A DNA stretch of 64,000 nt from Yunchengibacter salinarum (GTDB taxonomy: Bacteria; Pseudomonadota; Alphaproteobacteria; Sphingomonadales; Kordiimonadaceae). The stretch lies in contig NZ_JBBJLN010000008.1 in the NCBI RefSeq assembly GCF_037658235.1, positions 62,001 to 126,000 of the forward strand. The letters are read 5' to 3'. Positions 16,161 to 24,108 of this stretch are shown here, one piece after another (position 1 is the first letter of the stretch; each line of letters begins with the position of its first letter). Under the pieces are notes generated by a model, which worked only from the letters and a program-made list of their open reading frames with translations, searched no databases and was not told the DNA's origin. The position numbers and the translations under genes are program-made.

Positions 16161-18605
16161 CTAGTAGTCGTAGGACACGCGGAAACCGTAGGTTGCCGGG
16201 CGGTTCGTGAAGATCCGACGGTCGGCATCCTGGGTGTTGATGAACAGGTCCGCGCGGGTATCGGTGATATTGTCCGCGAAGGCGGTGAACTTCCAGTTCG
16301 CCTTGGAAACGCCAAAGGATGCGTTCCAGATGGCATAGTCATCCTGCGGGAACCGGTTGTTCGGCTCCACCACGATGGAGGAGAAGCTGGAGCCGCTGTA
16401 TTGCAGGCTGGACTGGGCGAAATAGTTGTAGTCGCCCTCGAACCAGCTATAGCGCGCCCGCAGGGTGCCCTGGAAGTTGGGCGCCAGCGCCAGTTCGCTG
16501 CCTTCATCGGCCACGTTCACGGCACTGCCGGCCACGTCGGTGATTTCCGTATCCAGGATGGAGAAGGCACCGAACAGCGTCAGGTTGTCCGTCGCCGTCC
16601 AGATGAAGTCACCTTCGATCCCCATGATCTCGGAATCGGCCGCATTGTCGTTGAAGGTCAGGAAAAAGATGTTCTGGTTGAACACCGAAGTCTGCATGTC
16701 CGACCATTCAACGAAGAAGGCGTTACCGTTGAATTGCAGCGTGTTTTCGAACAGGCTGGTTTTCCAACCCAGTTCCCAGTTGGTCACTTCGTCGGTTTCG
16801 AAGGTGCAGGGCACGAAGCCGAAGGTTTCGTTCCCGTTGCCGCAACCGCGGTTCATGCCGCCGGGGCGGAAGCCCTCGGACCAGGTGAAGTAGAACAGGG
16901 TGTTGTCCGTCGGCGTCCAGGAAGCGTTCCCCTTGAAGATCACGCCGCTCTCATTGGCGGGGCGGAAGTCTTCCAGCACATTGTCCAGGTTGGAACCGAA
17001 CTGGTTCACGTCCTCACCGGCGAACAGGTTGCCGAAGGAGGAGTTGGCACCGCCCACGAGATCCACGTCGATATCGTACCAGCGCGCGCCGAAGGTCACT
17101 TCCAGCGTGTCGGGAACCACCTCATAAGTGGCTTCACCAAAGCCGGCGATCTGTTCTTCCGTCCGGGTGATGTCATTGAAGAAGATCACGCCGGGCGCCC
17201 GCTCGGTGGGGTCGATCGCGGTCTGGTCCGGGAACGGGGCATTCTGCGGGAAGCCCGTGCGTTCACCAGCGAAGTTCCGCACGAATACGGAGCCGTTATA
17301 GATGAAGTCCCCGCGATCCTTCAGTTCCAGATCGTCATAGAACACACCCGCGGTCAGACGGAAGCGGTTTTCCGCCGGGGTGGTGAAGCGCAGTTCGTGG
17401 GTCTGCTTCGTCACGTTCACCTGGTTGCGGGCCGACAGATTCGGCGCCTGACAGGTGCCCGCCGGGGCGGCATCGCCCGGATAGGAGACGGACGCATCAC
17501 AGATATAATACGGGATATACTGACCTACATCGGCATAGCCGGTGTAATCGATGGTCTGGTCCGTATCCCGGTCCAGGAAGGCGCCGGTATAGACCACGTC
17601 CAGCATACCCACCTTGCCGTTCAGCGTCCAGGCGGTGTTGTTCCAGCTTTCTTCCAGCTTGTCCGGCGCGAAGCGAGTCACTTCCAGATCGCCCACTTCG
17701 GGGTCATAGTCGAACACGCCGCTGGAATTCAGCTTCTGGCGCATATGGGTGACCAGCAGGTCCCATTCGTCATTGATCAGCCATTTGGCGCCAACACGGA
17801 AGCCTTCATAAGAGGTATCGTTGAAATCGTCTTCAACCAGTTCCGTGTTGTTGGCCTCCAGGAATTCCACATCGGACAGGTCGGCATCGCCCTGGAAGCC
17901 GCCTTCCGCAAAGCGGGGGCTGGTTTCCAGCGTCTTGGTGCCGCGCACATTATCGATATAGCCGCCCTGATTGTCGCTGAAGAAGGCACCGCGGAAGGCC
18001 AGCTTGTCTTCGATCACCGGAATGTTCACATGGGCTTCCACCTTGTGGCTGGCTTCGCCATTCTTGGTGGAGGACACTTCCGTATCGAAGCCGGCCTCAA
18101 AGGTGTTGATCTTCGGCTTGTTGGTGATGATCCGCATGGTACCGGCCTGGGAGCTGGCACCGAACAACGTGCCCTGCGGCCCGGGCAGCACCTCGATCCG
18201 CTCGATGTCGGTCACATACACATCAAGGTTCCGGCCCGGCTGGGAAACGGGCTGCTCGTCAAGATACAGCGCCACGTTCGGGCTCTGCCCGTTGGAACCG
18301 GAAAGCTGTACGGCGAATGTATCCGTGGCCATGCCACGAATATAGATCGTGCTCTGCCCCGGACCCCGGCCACCGGCGGTCACATTGGGCAACTGCATCA
18401 TATAGTCATCGAAATCGGAAATGCCCATGTCTTCAAGGGCGGTGCCGGTCAGAGCCTGCACGGCCACGGCAACGTCCTGCGTGGTGGATACACGCTTGGT
18501 TGCCGTTACTTGGATTTCCTCAACTTGTGCTGCTGCGCCTACGGACCCGGCGGTGATCGCCGCGGACGACATAAGGGCAAGCTTCAGGGAATGTTTTGCT
18601 AACAT
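16161..18605 (-). CDS. TonB-dependent receptor (FecA/CirA-like)
   Basis: An 814-residue outer-membrane receptor. A signal peptide (to about residue 27, AAAQ) is followed by the TonB box region EEIQVTATKR, a plug domain (QLPNVTAGGRGPGQSTIYIRG; VLPGPQGTLFGASSQAGTMRI) and a barrel ending FRVSYDY with a C-terminal aromatic. The TATKR and PGPQGTLFGAS forms are typical of the sphingomonad-type receptors used for glycans, aromatics or siderophores. It is preceded by an unusually A/T-rich 480-bp upstream region, suggesting its own regulated promoter. A GAGGA ribosome-binding site lies about ten bases before the ATG. Confidence 0.93.
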   Translation of the reverse strand: MLAKHSLKLALMSSAAITAGSVGAAAQVEEIQVTATKRVSTTQDVAVAVQALTGTALEDMGISDFDDYMMQLPNVTAGGRGPGQSTIYIRGMATDTFAVQLSGSNGQSPNVALYLDEQPVSQPGRNLDVYVTDIERIEVLPGPQGTLFGASSQAGTMRIITNKPKINTFEAGFDTEVSSTKNGEASHKVEAHVNIPVIEDKLAFRGAFFSDNQGGYIDNVRGTKTLETSPRFAEGGFQGDADLSDVEFLEANNTELVEDDFNDTSYEGFRVGAKWLINDEWDLLVTHMRQKLNSSGVFDYDPEVGDLEVTRFAPDKLEESWNNTAWTLNGKVGMLDVVYTGAFLDRDTDQTIDYTGYADVGQYIPYYICDASVSYPGDAAPAGTCQAPNLSARNQVNVTKQTHELRFTTPAENRFRLTAGVFYDDLELKDRGDFIYNGSVFVRNFAGERTGFPQNAPFPDQTAIDPTERAPGVIFFNDITRTEEQIAGFGEATYEVVPDTLEVTFGARWYDIDVDLVGGANSSFGNLFAGEDVNQFGSNLDNVLEDFRPANESGVIFKGNASWTPTDNTLFYFTWSEGFRPGGMNRGCGNGNETFGFVPCTFETDEVTNWELGWKTSLFENTLQFNGNAFFVEWSDMQTSVFNQNIFFLTFNDNAADSEIMGIEGDFIWTATDNLTLFGAFSILDTEITDVAGSAVNVADEGSELALAPNFQGTLRARYSWFEGDYNYFAQSSLQYSGSSFSSIVVEPNNRFPQDDYAIWNASFGVSKANWKFTAFADNITDTRADLFINTQDADRRIFTNRPATYGFRVSYDY

Positions 18606-19086
18606 GCTTAGCGATCCTCAGCCTGTTTCAAGGGATTGATTTGTTCGCTTGGAATAGCGCGGAATATATGGATTTTTGCCAAAAATGCACGGGCTTTTTT
18701 AAAATAGATAAAGTCTGTTGTTAACCACTGAAAACTTGCAAATCACGAATAAAAATAGAAAACGTGACCCTTTATCAAATAAGCCCGAAAACTTTAAGCA
18801 GCGTGTTAATTCATTGTTTAATGATTTTTTACTCATAACGCATAAATTAGGAGAATTTTAAACGTGTAAACAATGATTTTGGAAAAGTAAGTATGTGAAT
18901 TGTTTTAAAAAACAGTAAGTATTTTTCCATATAAATATTGCGCCGCACAACGCTCAAAATCGCCGCACAAGCCCGGATATATTCGGATTTCAAACCAACT
19001 GTGGTTTTTATGCCACAAATTTGACGCATTTCAGCGGGCCGATCGGTTCGACCATCAAATAAAAATACGTGCTATCTGAACGCACT
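18606..19086. other. A/T-rich upstream region of the second TonB receptor
   Basis: From about 18650 to 19075 the sequence is strikingly A/T-rich (runs such as TTTTTTAAAATAGATAAAG and ATAAATTAGGAGAATTTTAAA), unlike the GC-rich surroundings. Several A- and T-tracts suggest curved DNA or an H-NS/MucR-like silencer target. One 60-residue leftward frame (18847-19029) lacks a ribosome-binding site and any protein character. The region probably holds the receptor promoter. An old insertion scar is an alternative. Confidence 0.55.
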
Positions 19087-19962
19087 TCACGAATCGAAAC
19101 GCCCGGTATCGCGGGCATAAACCAGCGCCCGGCCCGTTGCCACGCATTGATTCCGGCCATCCACACATACGGTTTTCAAATCAACCAGATGCTTTTCCGG
19201 TCGAAGGGCCGTGATGGTGACGCTGGCGGTAAGGGGCTCACCCGAATGGGCCGGCGCGGCGTCCAGCAGCGCAGGCGCGGGATAGCGGGTTTCCTGCTTC
19301 AGATAATTGGTGCCCATGCCGGGCAGTTTCACGCCCAGCAGATAGCTGAACAGCGCGCCGATCAGGGGGGCGGGCACACGATCCCCCGCCGCTTCGCCGC
19401 CCAGCGCGGCATAGGCCGCCATGTCCCCGGCGGCAAACCGGCGCGTGATCTCTGCCGTCTGGCCGACCCACAGCCCCCGCCCGGATGCCCCGGAAGGTCT
19501 GCCCGCCCCATGCGCCCTTTCCGTTTGGTGCACCGGGGCCGCATCCCCCGCCGGGACCGCCTGCCCGGCGGGTTGCATCCAGGCGGTGCCCTCGCAGGTG
19601 CACACACCATCGGCCACCCGATGCACCGCCACGGGCACGCGCAGGCCGTCGCCATCCGCCACTGCCGCGCCCAGGGTGAAGGTCATCGCCTCTCCGGCGA
19701 AAGTGGGGGCCGGAAACATCAGTTTCTGGGCCGCGCTCACATGGTTTGGCAACAAATGGCCAAGCATCCCCTGCAAGACGGTATAAAGCAGCATTCCATG
19801 CGCCACGGGGCGCCCGAAGCGGGTGCGGGCGCAGAATTCGGGGTCCACATGAATGGCGTTGTCATCCCCGCTGAGCGCGGCGAAGGCGTCGAAATCCGCC
19901 TGATCGAACACCAGTTGACGAATGCAGCCGCCCGCATGGGGCCGGATCGGTTCGGATTGCAT
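19087..19962 (-). CDS. MaoC-like dehydratase (double hotdog)
   Basis: A 291-residue protein with the MaoC hydratase motif in the first half: the DFDAFAALSGDDNAIHVD helix and FGRPVAHGML carrying the catalytic Asp/His. A second hotdog-like half follows (FAAGDMAAYAALGG, LIGALFSYLLG). It would hydrate a 2-enoyl-CoA or related thioester. The ATG at 19962 has GGAGAGGGG upstream and lies 13 bases after the acyl-CoA ligase stop, giving a four-gene operon TetR - enoyl-CoA hydratase - ligase - MaoC. The combination indicates degradation of an unusual carboxylic acid, perhaps branched or aromatic; the substrate is not determined. Confidence 0.75.
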   Translation of the reverse strand: MQSEPIRPHAGGCIRQLVFDQADFDAFAALSGDDNAIHVDPEFCARTRFGRPVAHGMLLYTVLQGMLGHLLPNHVSAAQKLMFPAPTFAGEAMTFTLGAAVADGDGLRVPVAVHRVADGVCTCEGTAWMQPAGQAVPAGDAAPVHQTERAHGAGRPSGASGRGLWVGQTAEITRRFAAGDMAAYAALGGEAAGDRVPAPLIGALFSYLLGVKLPGMGTNYLKQETRYPAPALLDAAPAHSGEPLTASVTITALRPEKHLVDLKTVCVDGRNQCVATGRALVYARDTGRFDS

Positions 19963-19975
19963 GGGTCCCCTCTCC

Positions 19976-21502
19976 TCAGCGGTCCAAAAGGGACCGGTCA
20001 ATCAGATGTTTCTGAATCTTGCCCGCGGCGGTGCGGGGGAAATCATCCACGCACACAAAGCGTTTGGGCACCTTGAACGGTGCCAGACGGGCGCGACAGA
20101 ACTGGCTCAGTTCCGCGCTGTCCGGCAGGGTGTGGCCAGGGCACGGCAACAGGAACGCCGCGCCCACTTCGCCCCATTTGTCATCATCAATGCCGATGAC
20201 GGCGGCTTCCAGCACCGCTTCATGGCGGGTCAGCACATTTTCCACTTCCGCCGGAAACACATTCTCCCCGCCGGAAATGAACATGTCCTTCTTGCGCCCG
20301 ACAATATAATAATAGCCGTCCGCGTCCTGCATGGCGATGTCACCGGTCTTCAGCCAGCCATCGGGCGTGAAAGCGGCGCGGGTGGCCTCGGGGTCATGCC
20401 AGTAGCCGGGGGTGACGCCGGGGCCGCGGATCAGCAGTTCCCCGCTTTCCCCGGCGGGAACCGGGCGCCCGTCACCGTCCACGATCGCCACGTCCGCCAG
20501 CAGTTGCGGGCGGCCCACAGAGCCCACCTTGTGCTCGGCGCCATGGGCGTCACCGAAAAAGACCGTGGGGCCGGTTTCCGTCATGCCCATGCCGCCCATG
20601 ATGCGGATGCCCCGCGCCAGATAGGTGGCGGCCAGCGCATCGGGCAGCGGCGCGCCGCCGCACCCCCAGTTACGCACCGGGGACGGATCGAACCCGGCGA
20701 ATTCGGGGTGCAGGGAAAGCGCCTGATACACCGCGGGCACGGCAAAGAAAACACTGATACGACCGGCTTTCAGCGCCGCCATCACCGGGTCCGCGTCAAA
20801 CCCCGGCAGCAGCAGCACGCGCCCGCCGCGCAGCAGGGTGGGCAGGGTGTGCAGATTGATCCCCGCCGTGTGGAACAGGGGCAGGAAATTGATCGTGGTG
20901 TCGCTGGCCCTGAGATCGGTGCCATTGCCGATATTCACCGCATTCACCACCGCCATCCGCACGGTCTGCATCACCGCCTTCGGCGCCCCCGTGGTGCCGG
21001 AGGTAAACAGCAGATACCACAGCCGGTCGCCGGGCCAGGCGCGGTCGGTCACAAGCGGATCGGTGGCATCCCGGCGCGCCGCGTAGCCTTTTGGGTCGGC
21101 GCTGTCCAGATCGAGAAAGGGGGCGGCATGGGATGCGCGCGTCAGACTCTCCGTGGCCGTCGCCCGGTCTTCGGCCCCCGCGCACAGCAGCTTTGGCGTC
21201 GCCCGGTCGATCAGCGGCGCCAGTTCGGCAGGCGGCATACGCCAGTTCAGCGGCACCAGCACGGCACCGATCTTGCCGCAGGCGAACAGCAGTTCGAAAA
21301 AACCCACCCGGTTGCGGGACAGCACCGCCACCCGGTCGCCTTCGCCGATCCCCATGGCCACCAGCAGACCGGCGGCCCGCGCCGCCCGGTCCTCCAGCCC
21401 GCGATAGCTGACCGTCTCGCCGGTCTCCAGATCCTCAAAGGCAATGCGCGCGCCCTGAAGCGCCGCCTGCCGGGCCGTGAAATCAAACGCGCAGTCGATC
21501 AT
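19976..21502 (-). CDS. AMP-dependent acyl-CoA synthetase/ligase
   Basis: A 508-residue adenylate-forming enzyme. Motifs in order: the phosphate-binding loop LLFTSGTTGAPKAVMQT (about 165), GMGMTETGPTVFF (A5), GWLKTGDIA (A7), the hinge GRKKDMFISGGENVFPAE (A8) and the catalytic Lys in PRTAAGKIQKHL (A10). It activates a carboxylic acid to an acyl-adenylate and then the CoA thioester. Length and motifs fit medium-chain or aromatic acyl-CoA ligases. A strong GGGGAGGGGG ribosome-binding site precedes the ATG. It lies in the TetR-controlled operon with enoyl-CoA hydratase and MaoC genes, feeding them its thioester product. Confidence 0.9.
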   Translation of the reverse strand: MIDCAFDFTARQAALQGARIAFEDLETGETVSYRGLEDRAARAAGLLVAMGIGEGDRVAVLSRNRVGFFELLFACGKIGAVLVPLNWRMPPAELAPLIDRATPKLLCAGAEDRATATESLTRASHAAPFLDLDSADPKGYAARRDATDPLVTDRAWPGDRLWYLLFTSGTTGAPKAVMQTVRMAVVNAVNIGNGTDLRASDTTINFLPLFHTAGINLHTLPTLLRGGRVLLLPGFDADPVMAALKAGRISVFFAVPAVYQALSLHPEFAGFDPSPVRNWGCGGAPLPDALAATYLARGIRIMGGMGMTETGPTVFFGDAHGAEHKVGSVGRPQLLADVAIVDGDGRPVPAGESGELLIRGPGVTPGYWHDPEATRAAFTPDGWLKTGDIAMQDADGYYYIVGRKKDMFISGGENVFPAEVENVLTRHEAVLEAAVIGIDDDKWGEVGAAFLLPCPGHTLPDSAELSQFCRARLAPFKVPKRFVCVDDFPRTAAGKIQKHLIDRSLLDR

Positions 21503-21520
21503 TGTCCCCCTCCCCTCGCT

Positions 21521-21574
21521 GACGCCTCGTTTTTCGCTGGCGCCCCGCTTTTCATGGGCGCCCCGCTTTCAGCG
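21521..21574. repeat. 18-bp tandem repeat across the enoyl-CoA hydratase stop codon
   Basis: Three 18-bp units (21521-21538, 21539-21556, 21557-21574); the second and third begin GGCGCCCCGCTTT. The repeat spans the last codons (KAGRP) and stop of the hydratase gene and the gap up to the ligase ribosome-binding site. It looks like slippage duplication of the gene's own 3' end, with one copy holding the stop codon. Confidence 0.7.
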
Positions 21575-22355
21575 ACGACACGAAGCGCCGCATGGCAGCG
21601 ATCACGGCGGGGTCCGCAATATGCGCCAGAAACGCCTGCCTTTCCGCCTCAAGCCGCGTCGCCACATGATCAATACGGGCGCGATCCCACACAAGGGCGC
21701 GGGCCGTGGCCAGCGTGGCCGGGGATTGCGCGCGAATCCCCGCCAGCCAGGCGCGCACCGGCTCTTGCAGTCCGTCGCGCGGGCCCACCCAGTCGGCCAG
21801 CCCCAGTGCCTGCAATGTTTCACTGTCGAAACGATCATTGCACTGCAAGGCCGCCAGCGTTTTCTGTGGGCCGATCCGCAAGGGCAGAAGCGCCGTCCAC
21901 CCGCCATCGGGGGCAAAGCCCACTTCGCCGTAATAAGGTTGCAGGAACGCCGTCCCGGACGCCGCCACCCGATCCGCCGCCAGCATCAGCCCGGCGGCGC
22001 CGCCCGTCACCGCGCCGGGCACCACCGCGATCAACGGCACCGGCAGGTCCAGAAGCGCCAGAATGACCCGATTGAGCGTGCCCACCAGCTCTTGGGCATA
22101 GGCACGCAGATCGGCGGGCGTATCACTGTGGGCGAGGAAGGCGGTCAGGTCGCCGCCGGTTGAAAAGCTGCGCCCCTCGGCCCCCAGCACCACGGCGCGC
22201 ACGGTTCCGGCCCCAGCGGCTTCACGGGCGCGACCGATCGCCTGCTCAAGCGCGCTCAGAAGCGGCAGATCCAGGCTGTTATGGCGCTCCGGCACGGCCA
22301 GCGTGATCCGGCACACATCCCCGTCTATAGCGTCCATGACCGGGGCGGCAGGCAT
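21552..22355 (-). CDS. Enoyl-CoA hydratase/isomerase family protein
   Basis: A 267-residue crotonase-fold protein. The oxyanion-hole segments are RAVVLGAEGRSFSTGGDLTAFL (about 60-80) and VPGAVTGGAAGLMLAADRV (about 115-132). The catalytic glutamates of classical enoyl-CoA hydratase are not both evident, so isomerase or thioesterase activity is possible. Its ATG overlaps the TetR stop by one base (TGATG at 22357-22353), indicating coupling. It ends inside an 18-bp tandem repeat. It should act on the CoA ester made by the ligase gene immediately downstream. Confidence 0.85.
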   Translation of the reverse strand: MPAAPVMDAIDGDVCRITLAVPERHNSLDLPLLSALEQAIGRAREAAGAGTVRAVVLGAEGRSFSTGGDLTAFLAHSDTPADLRAYAQELVGTLNRVILALLDLPVPLIAVVPGAVTGGAAGLMLAADRVAASGTAFLQPYYGEVGFAPDGGWTALLPLRIGPQKTLAALQCNDRFDSETLQALGLADWVGPRDGLQEPVRAWLAGIRAQSPATLATARALVWDRARIDHVATRLEAERQAFLAHIADPAVIAAMRRFVSSLKAGRP

Positions 22356-23044
22356 CAGCCAGTCTCCTTCCCGATCCGGGCATCCCCGCCAGATGCGGCA
22401 TTGCCCGCGGCTGCCCCTTCCCCGGCACCCCCCTCTTTGGGGGCCAGCCCGTCCGCCACCAGGTCGCGGAATACGGCGGCCACATCGGCGGCGGGGCGGT
22501 CATCGTGCCAGACCGCATAGCGCATCCCCAGAAAAACGCTCATGCCGATCAGCGCCCAGGCCCGCACCTCCGAATCACCGGCGCGGATTTCGCCCCGGCG
22601 CGCGGCATCTTCCAGATTGTCCCGATAGGCGGCGGCGAAACCCTCATAATAGGCATGATAGGCATCCGGCGCCACGAACTGGCTTTCCATCACAATGCGG
22701 TAAAGGTCCCGGTGCTGGCGGACAAAATCGATAAAGGCCGCCAGGCCGCCTTCCTCCGCGCTCAGCCGGTTGGGCGCGTCCGCGACCCGCGCGGCGATCC
22801 AGCTTCGGGTCAGCCGCCCCATATGACCCACCAGCGCCCGGAACACCGATTCCTTGCTGTCGAAATAGGTATAGAAGGTGCCCAGCGCCACCGCCGCCCG
22901 CGCGGTGATCCCGCTGATCGAGGCATCGTGGAAGCCCAGCGCGCCGAACTCTTCTTCCGCCGCCTGTAGCAATTTGGCCTGCGTGCGGGCACCGCGCTTG
23001 GTTTTGGGCGACTTGTCGCCGTCTGAAATTGAATATTGATTCAT
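22355..23044 (-). CDS. TetR family transcriptional regulator
   Basis: A 229-residue regulator. The N-terminal helix-turn-helix reads KLLQAAEEEFGALGFHDASI followed by TARAAVALGTFYTYFDSKES, the standard TetR DNA-binding unit (about residues 24-70). The C-terminal ligand domain is helical and diverse, and the last ~25 residues are Gly/Ala rich. It heads the operon with enoyl-CoA hydratase, acyl-CoA ligase and MaoC genes and is divergent from the alpha/beta hydrolase. An acyl-CoA or free acid is the likely inducer, as in FadR-type TetR proteins; that is inference. A palindrome covers its own start codon. Confidence 0.9.
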   Translation of the reverse strand: MNQYSISDGDKSPKTKRGARTQAKLLQAAEEEFGALGFHDASISGITARAAVALGTFYTYFDSKESVFRALVGHMGRLTRSWIAARVADAPNRLSAEEGGLAAFIDFVRQHRDLYRIVMESQFVAPDAYHAYYEGFAAAYRDNLEDAARRGEIRAGDSEVRAWALIGMSVFLGMRYAVWHDDRPAADVAAVFRDLVADGLAPKEGGAGEGAAAGNAASGGDARIGKETG

Positions 23045-23055
23045 GTTTCATATTC
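23031..23055. promoter_or_regulatory. Candidate TetR operator over the regulator start codon
   Basis: A 25-bp quasi-palindrome with outer arms GAATAT (23031-23036) and ATATTC (23050-23055). The arms extend inward as GA/TC if one T is bulged, and the centre is CATG. It overlaps the ATG of the TetR gene and lies about 110 bp upstream of the divergent hydrolase. It is a plausible autoregulatory site; no binding evidence is available. Confidence 0.4.
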
Positions 23056-23164
23056 TCCCATACTGAGGACGCATTGGCAAGGCGCTCAACTGGCCGGTCG
23101 CCCTCTTGGGAGGGAGGCGTGACCCCATCGGCCGCAAGCCGCCATGCGGGGAGGATAAAACAAA

Positions 23165-24076
23165 ATGCAACCGCATACCGCATCGGAAACCGATCGGCGC
23201 GACGGAACAGTCACCCTGTCCGACGGCTTCGTCCTGCACTACCGGGATTGTGGCAGTGGCCCGGCCCTGCTGTTCCTGCATGGCTGGGCGATGGATGGCA
23301 CGCTGGCCCGGCTGGACGGGGCGCCGCCCTTGCAGGGCTTTCGCCTGATCGCGCCGGACCTGCGCGGCCATGGCCGAAGCCGCGTGACGGACCCGAAGCT
23401 GAGCGTGGACCAACTGGCCGACGACGTGGCCGAACTGATCTCCGCGCTGAACCTGAACCGGGTAATCCTGTGGGGCTGGTCCATGGGGGCCATGCTGGGC
23501 TGGCTGCTGATCCGCCGTCACGGCACGGCGCGACTGGCCGGCATGATCGTGGAAGACATGAGCCCCCGCGCCACCGACACGCCGGACTGGCCGCACGGCC
23601 TGCGGGATGGCCACAGCCCTGAAAAGGCACAGGGTCTGGCCCGCTATATGGCCGATCACTGGGCGAATTTCTGCCCCCATTTCGTCGCCCGTGTCCCGGC
23701 CACCGGGCGAACCGGCCCTGAAGGCACCATCATGGCGGCCTGTCAGCGGGCGGCCCTGAACGCCGACCCCGTCAGCATGGCGGCACTGTGGCGGTCGCTG
23801 GTGGTGGCGGATGCGCGCGACGTGGCCGACGGCCTGGACCTGCCGCATCTGCTGCTGCCGGGCACCCTGAGTCAGCTTTACACCGATGCCGCCGCCCGCT
23901 GGCTGCACGCGCGACTGAAAAACAGCGTGCTCACGCCCATGGAGGGGGCCGGGCACGCCCCGCATCTGGAAGTACCCGCGGCCTTTGAGGCCGCATTGCA
24001 GGGTTTCGCGCGCAGCCTGTGCGACACCTCAAGAACAACAACACCCGGCGCCGGGCCCAGCCCGGACCCGGCCTGA
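23165..24076 (+). CDS. Alpha/beta hydrolase
   Basis: A 303-residue alpha/beta-hydrolase. The oxyanion motif LLFLHGWAMDG is near residue 40, the RGHGRS turn near 75, the nucleophile elbow GWSMGAM near 107, and the catalytic His in GAGHAPHLEVP near 270. It hydrolyses an ester, lactone or related bond in the cytoplasm. A GGAGG site precedes the ATG. It is divergent from the TetR operon and followed by a TonB receptor and an MFS carrier, so it may process an imported ester before CoA activation. The C-terminal tail (TTTPGAGPSPDPA) is low complexity. Confidence 0.87.
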   Translation: MQPHTASETDRRDGTVTLSDGFVLHYRDCGSGPALLFLHGWAMDGTLARLDGAPPLQGFRLIAPDLRGHGRSRVTDPKLSVDQLADDVAELISALNLNRVILWGWSMGAMLGWLLIRRHGTARLAGMIVEDMSPRATDTPDWPHGLRDGHSPEKAQGLARYMADHWANFCPHFVARVPATGRTGPEGTIMAACQRAALNADPVSMAALWRSLVVADARDVADGLDLPHLLLPGTLSQLYTDAAARWLHARLKNSVLTPMEGAGHAPHLEVPAAFEAALQGFARSLCDTSRTTTPGAGPSPDPA

Positions 24077-24108
24077 CGACCATTTTCAGACCCTGAGGGA
24101 GGGACCCC

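Noticed and set aside
18847..19029. 60-residue leftward frame in the A/T-rich region
   Set aside because: No ribosome-binding site, A/T-driven composition and no family resemblance.
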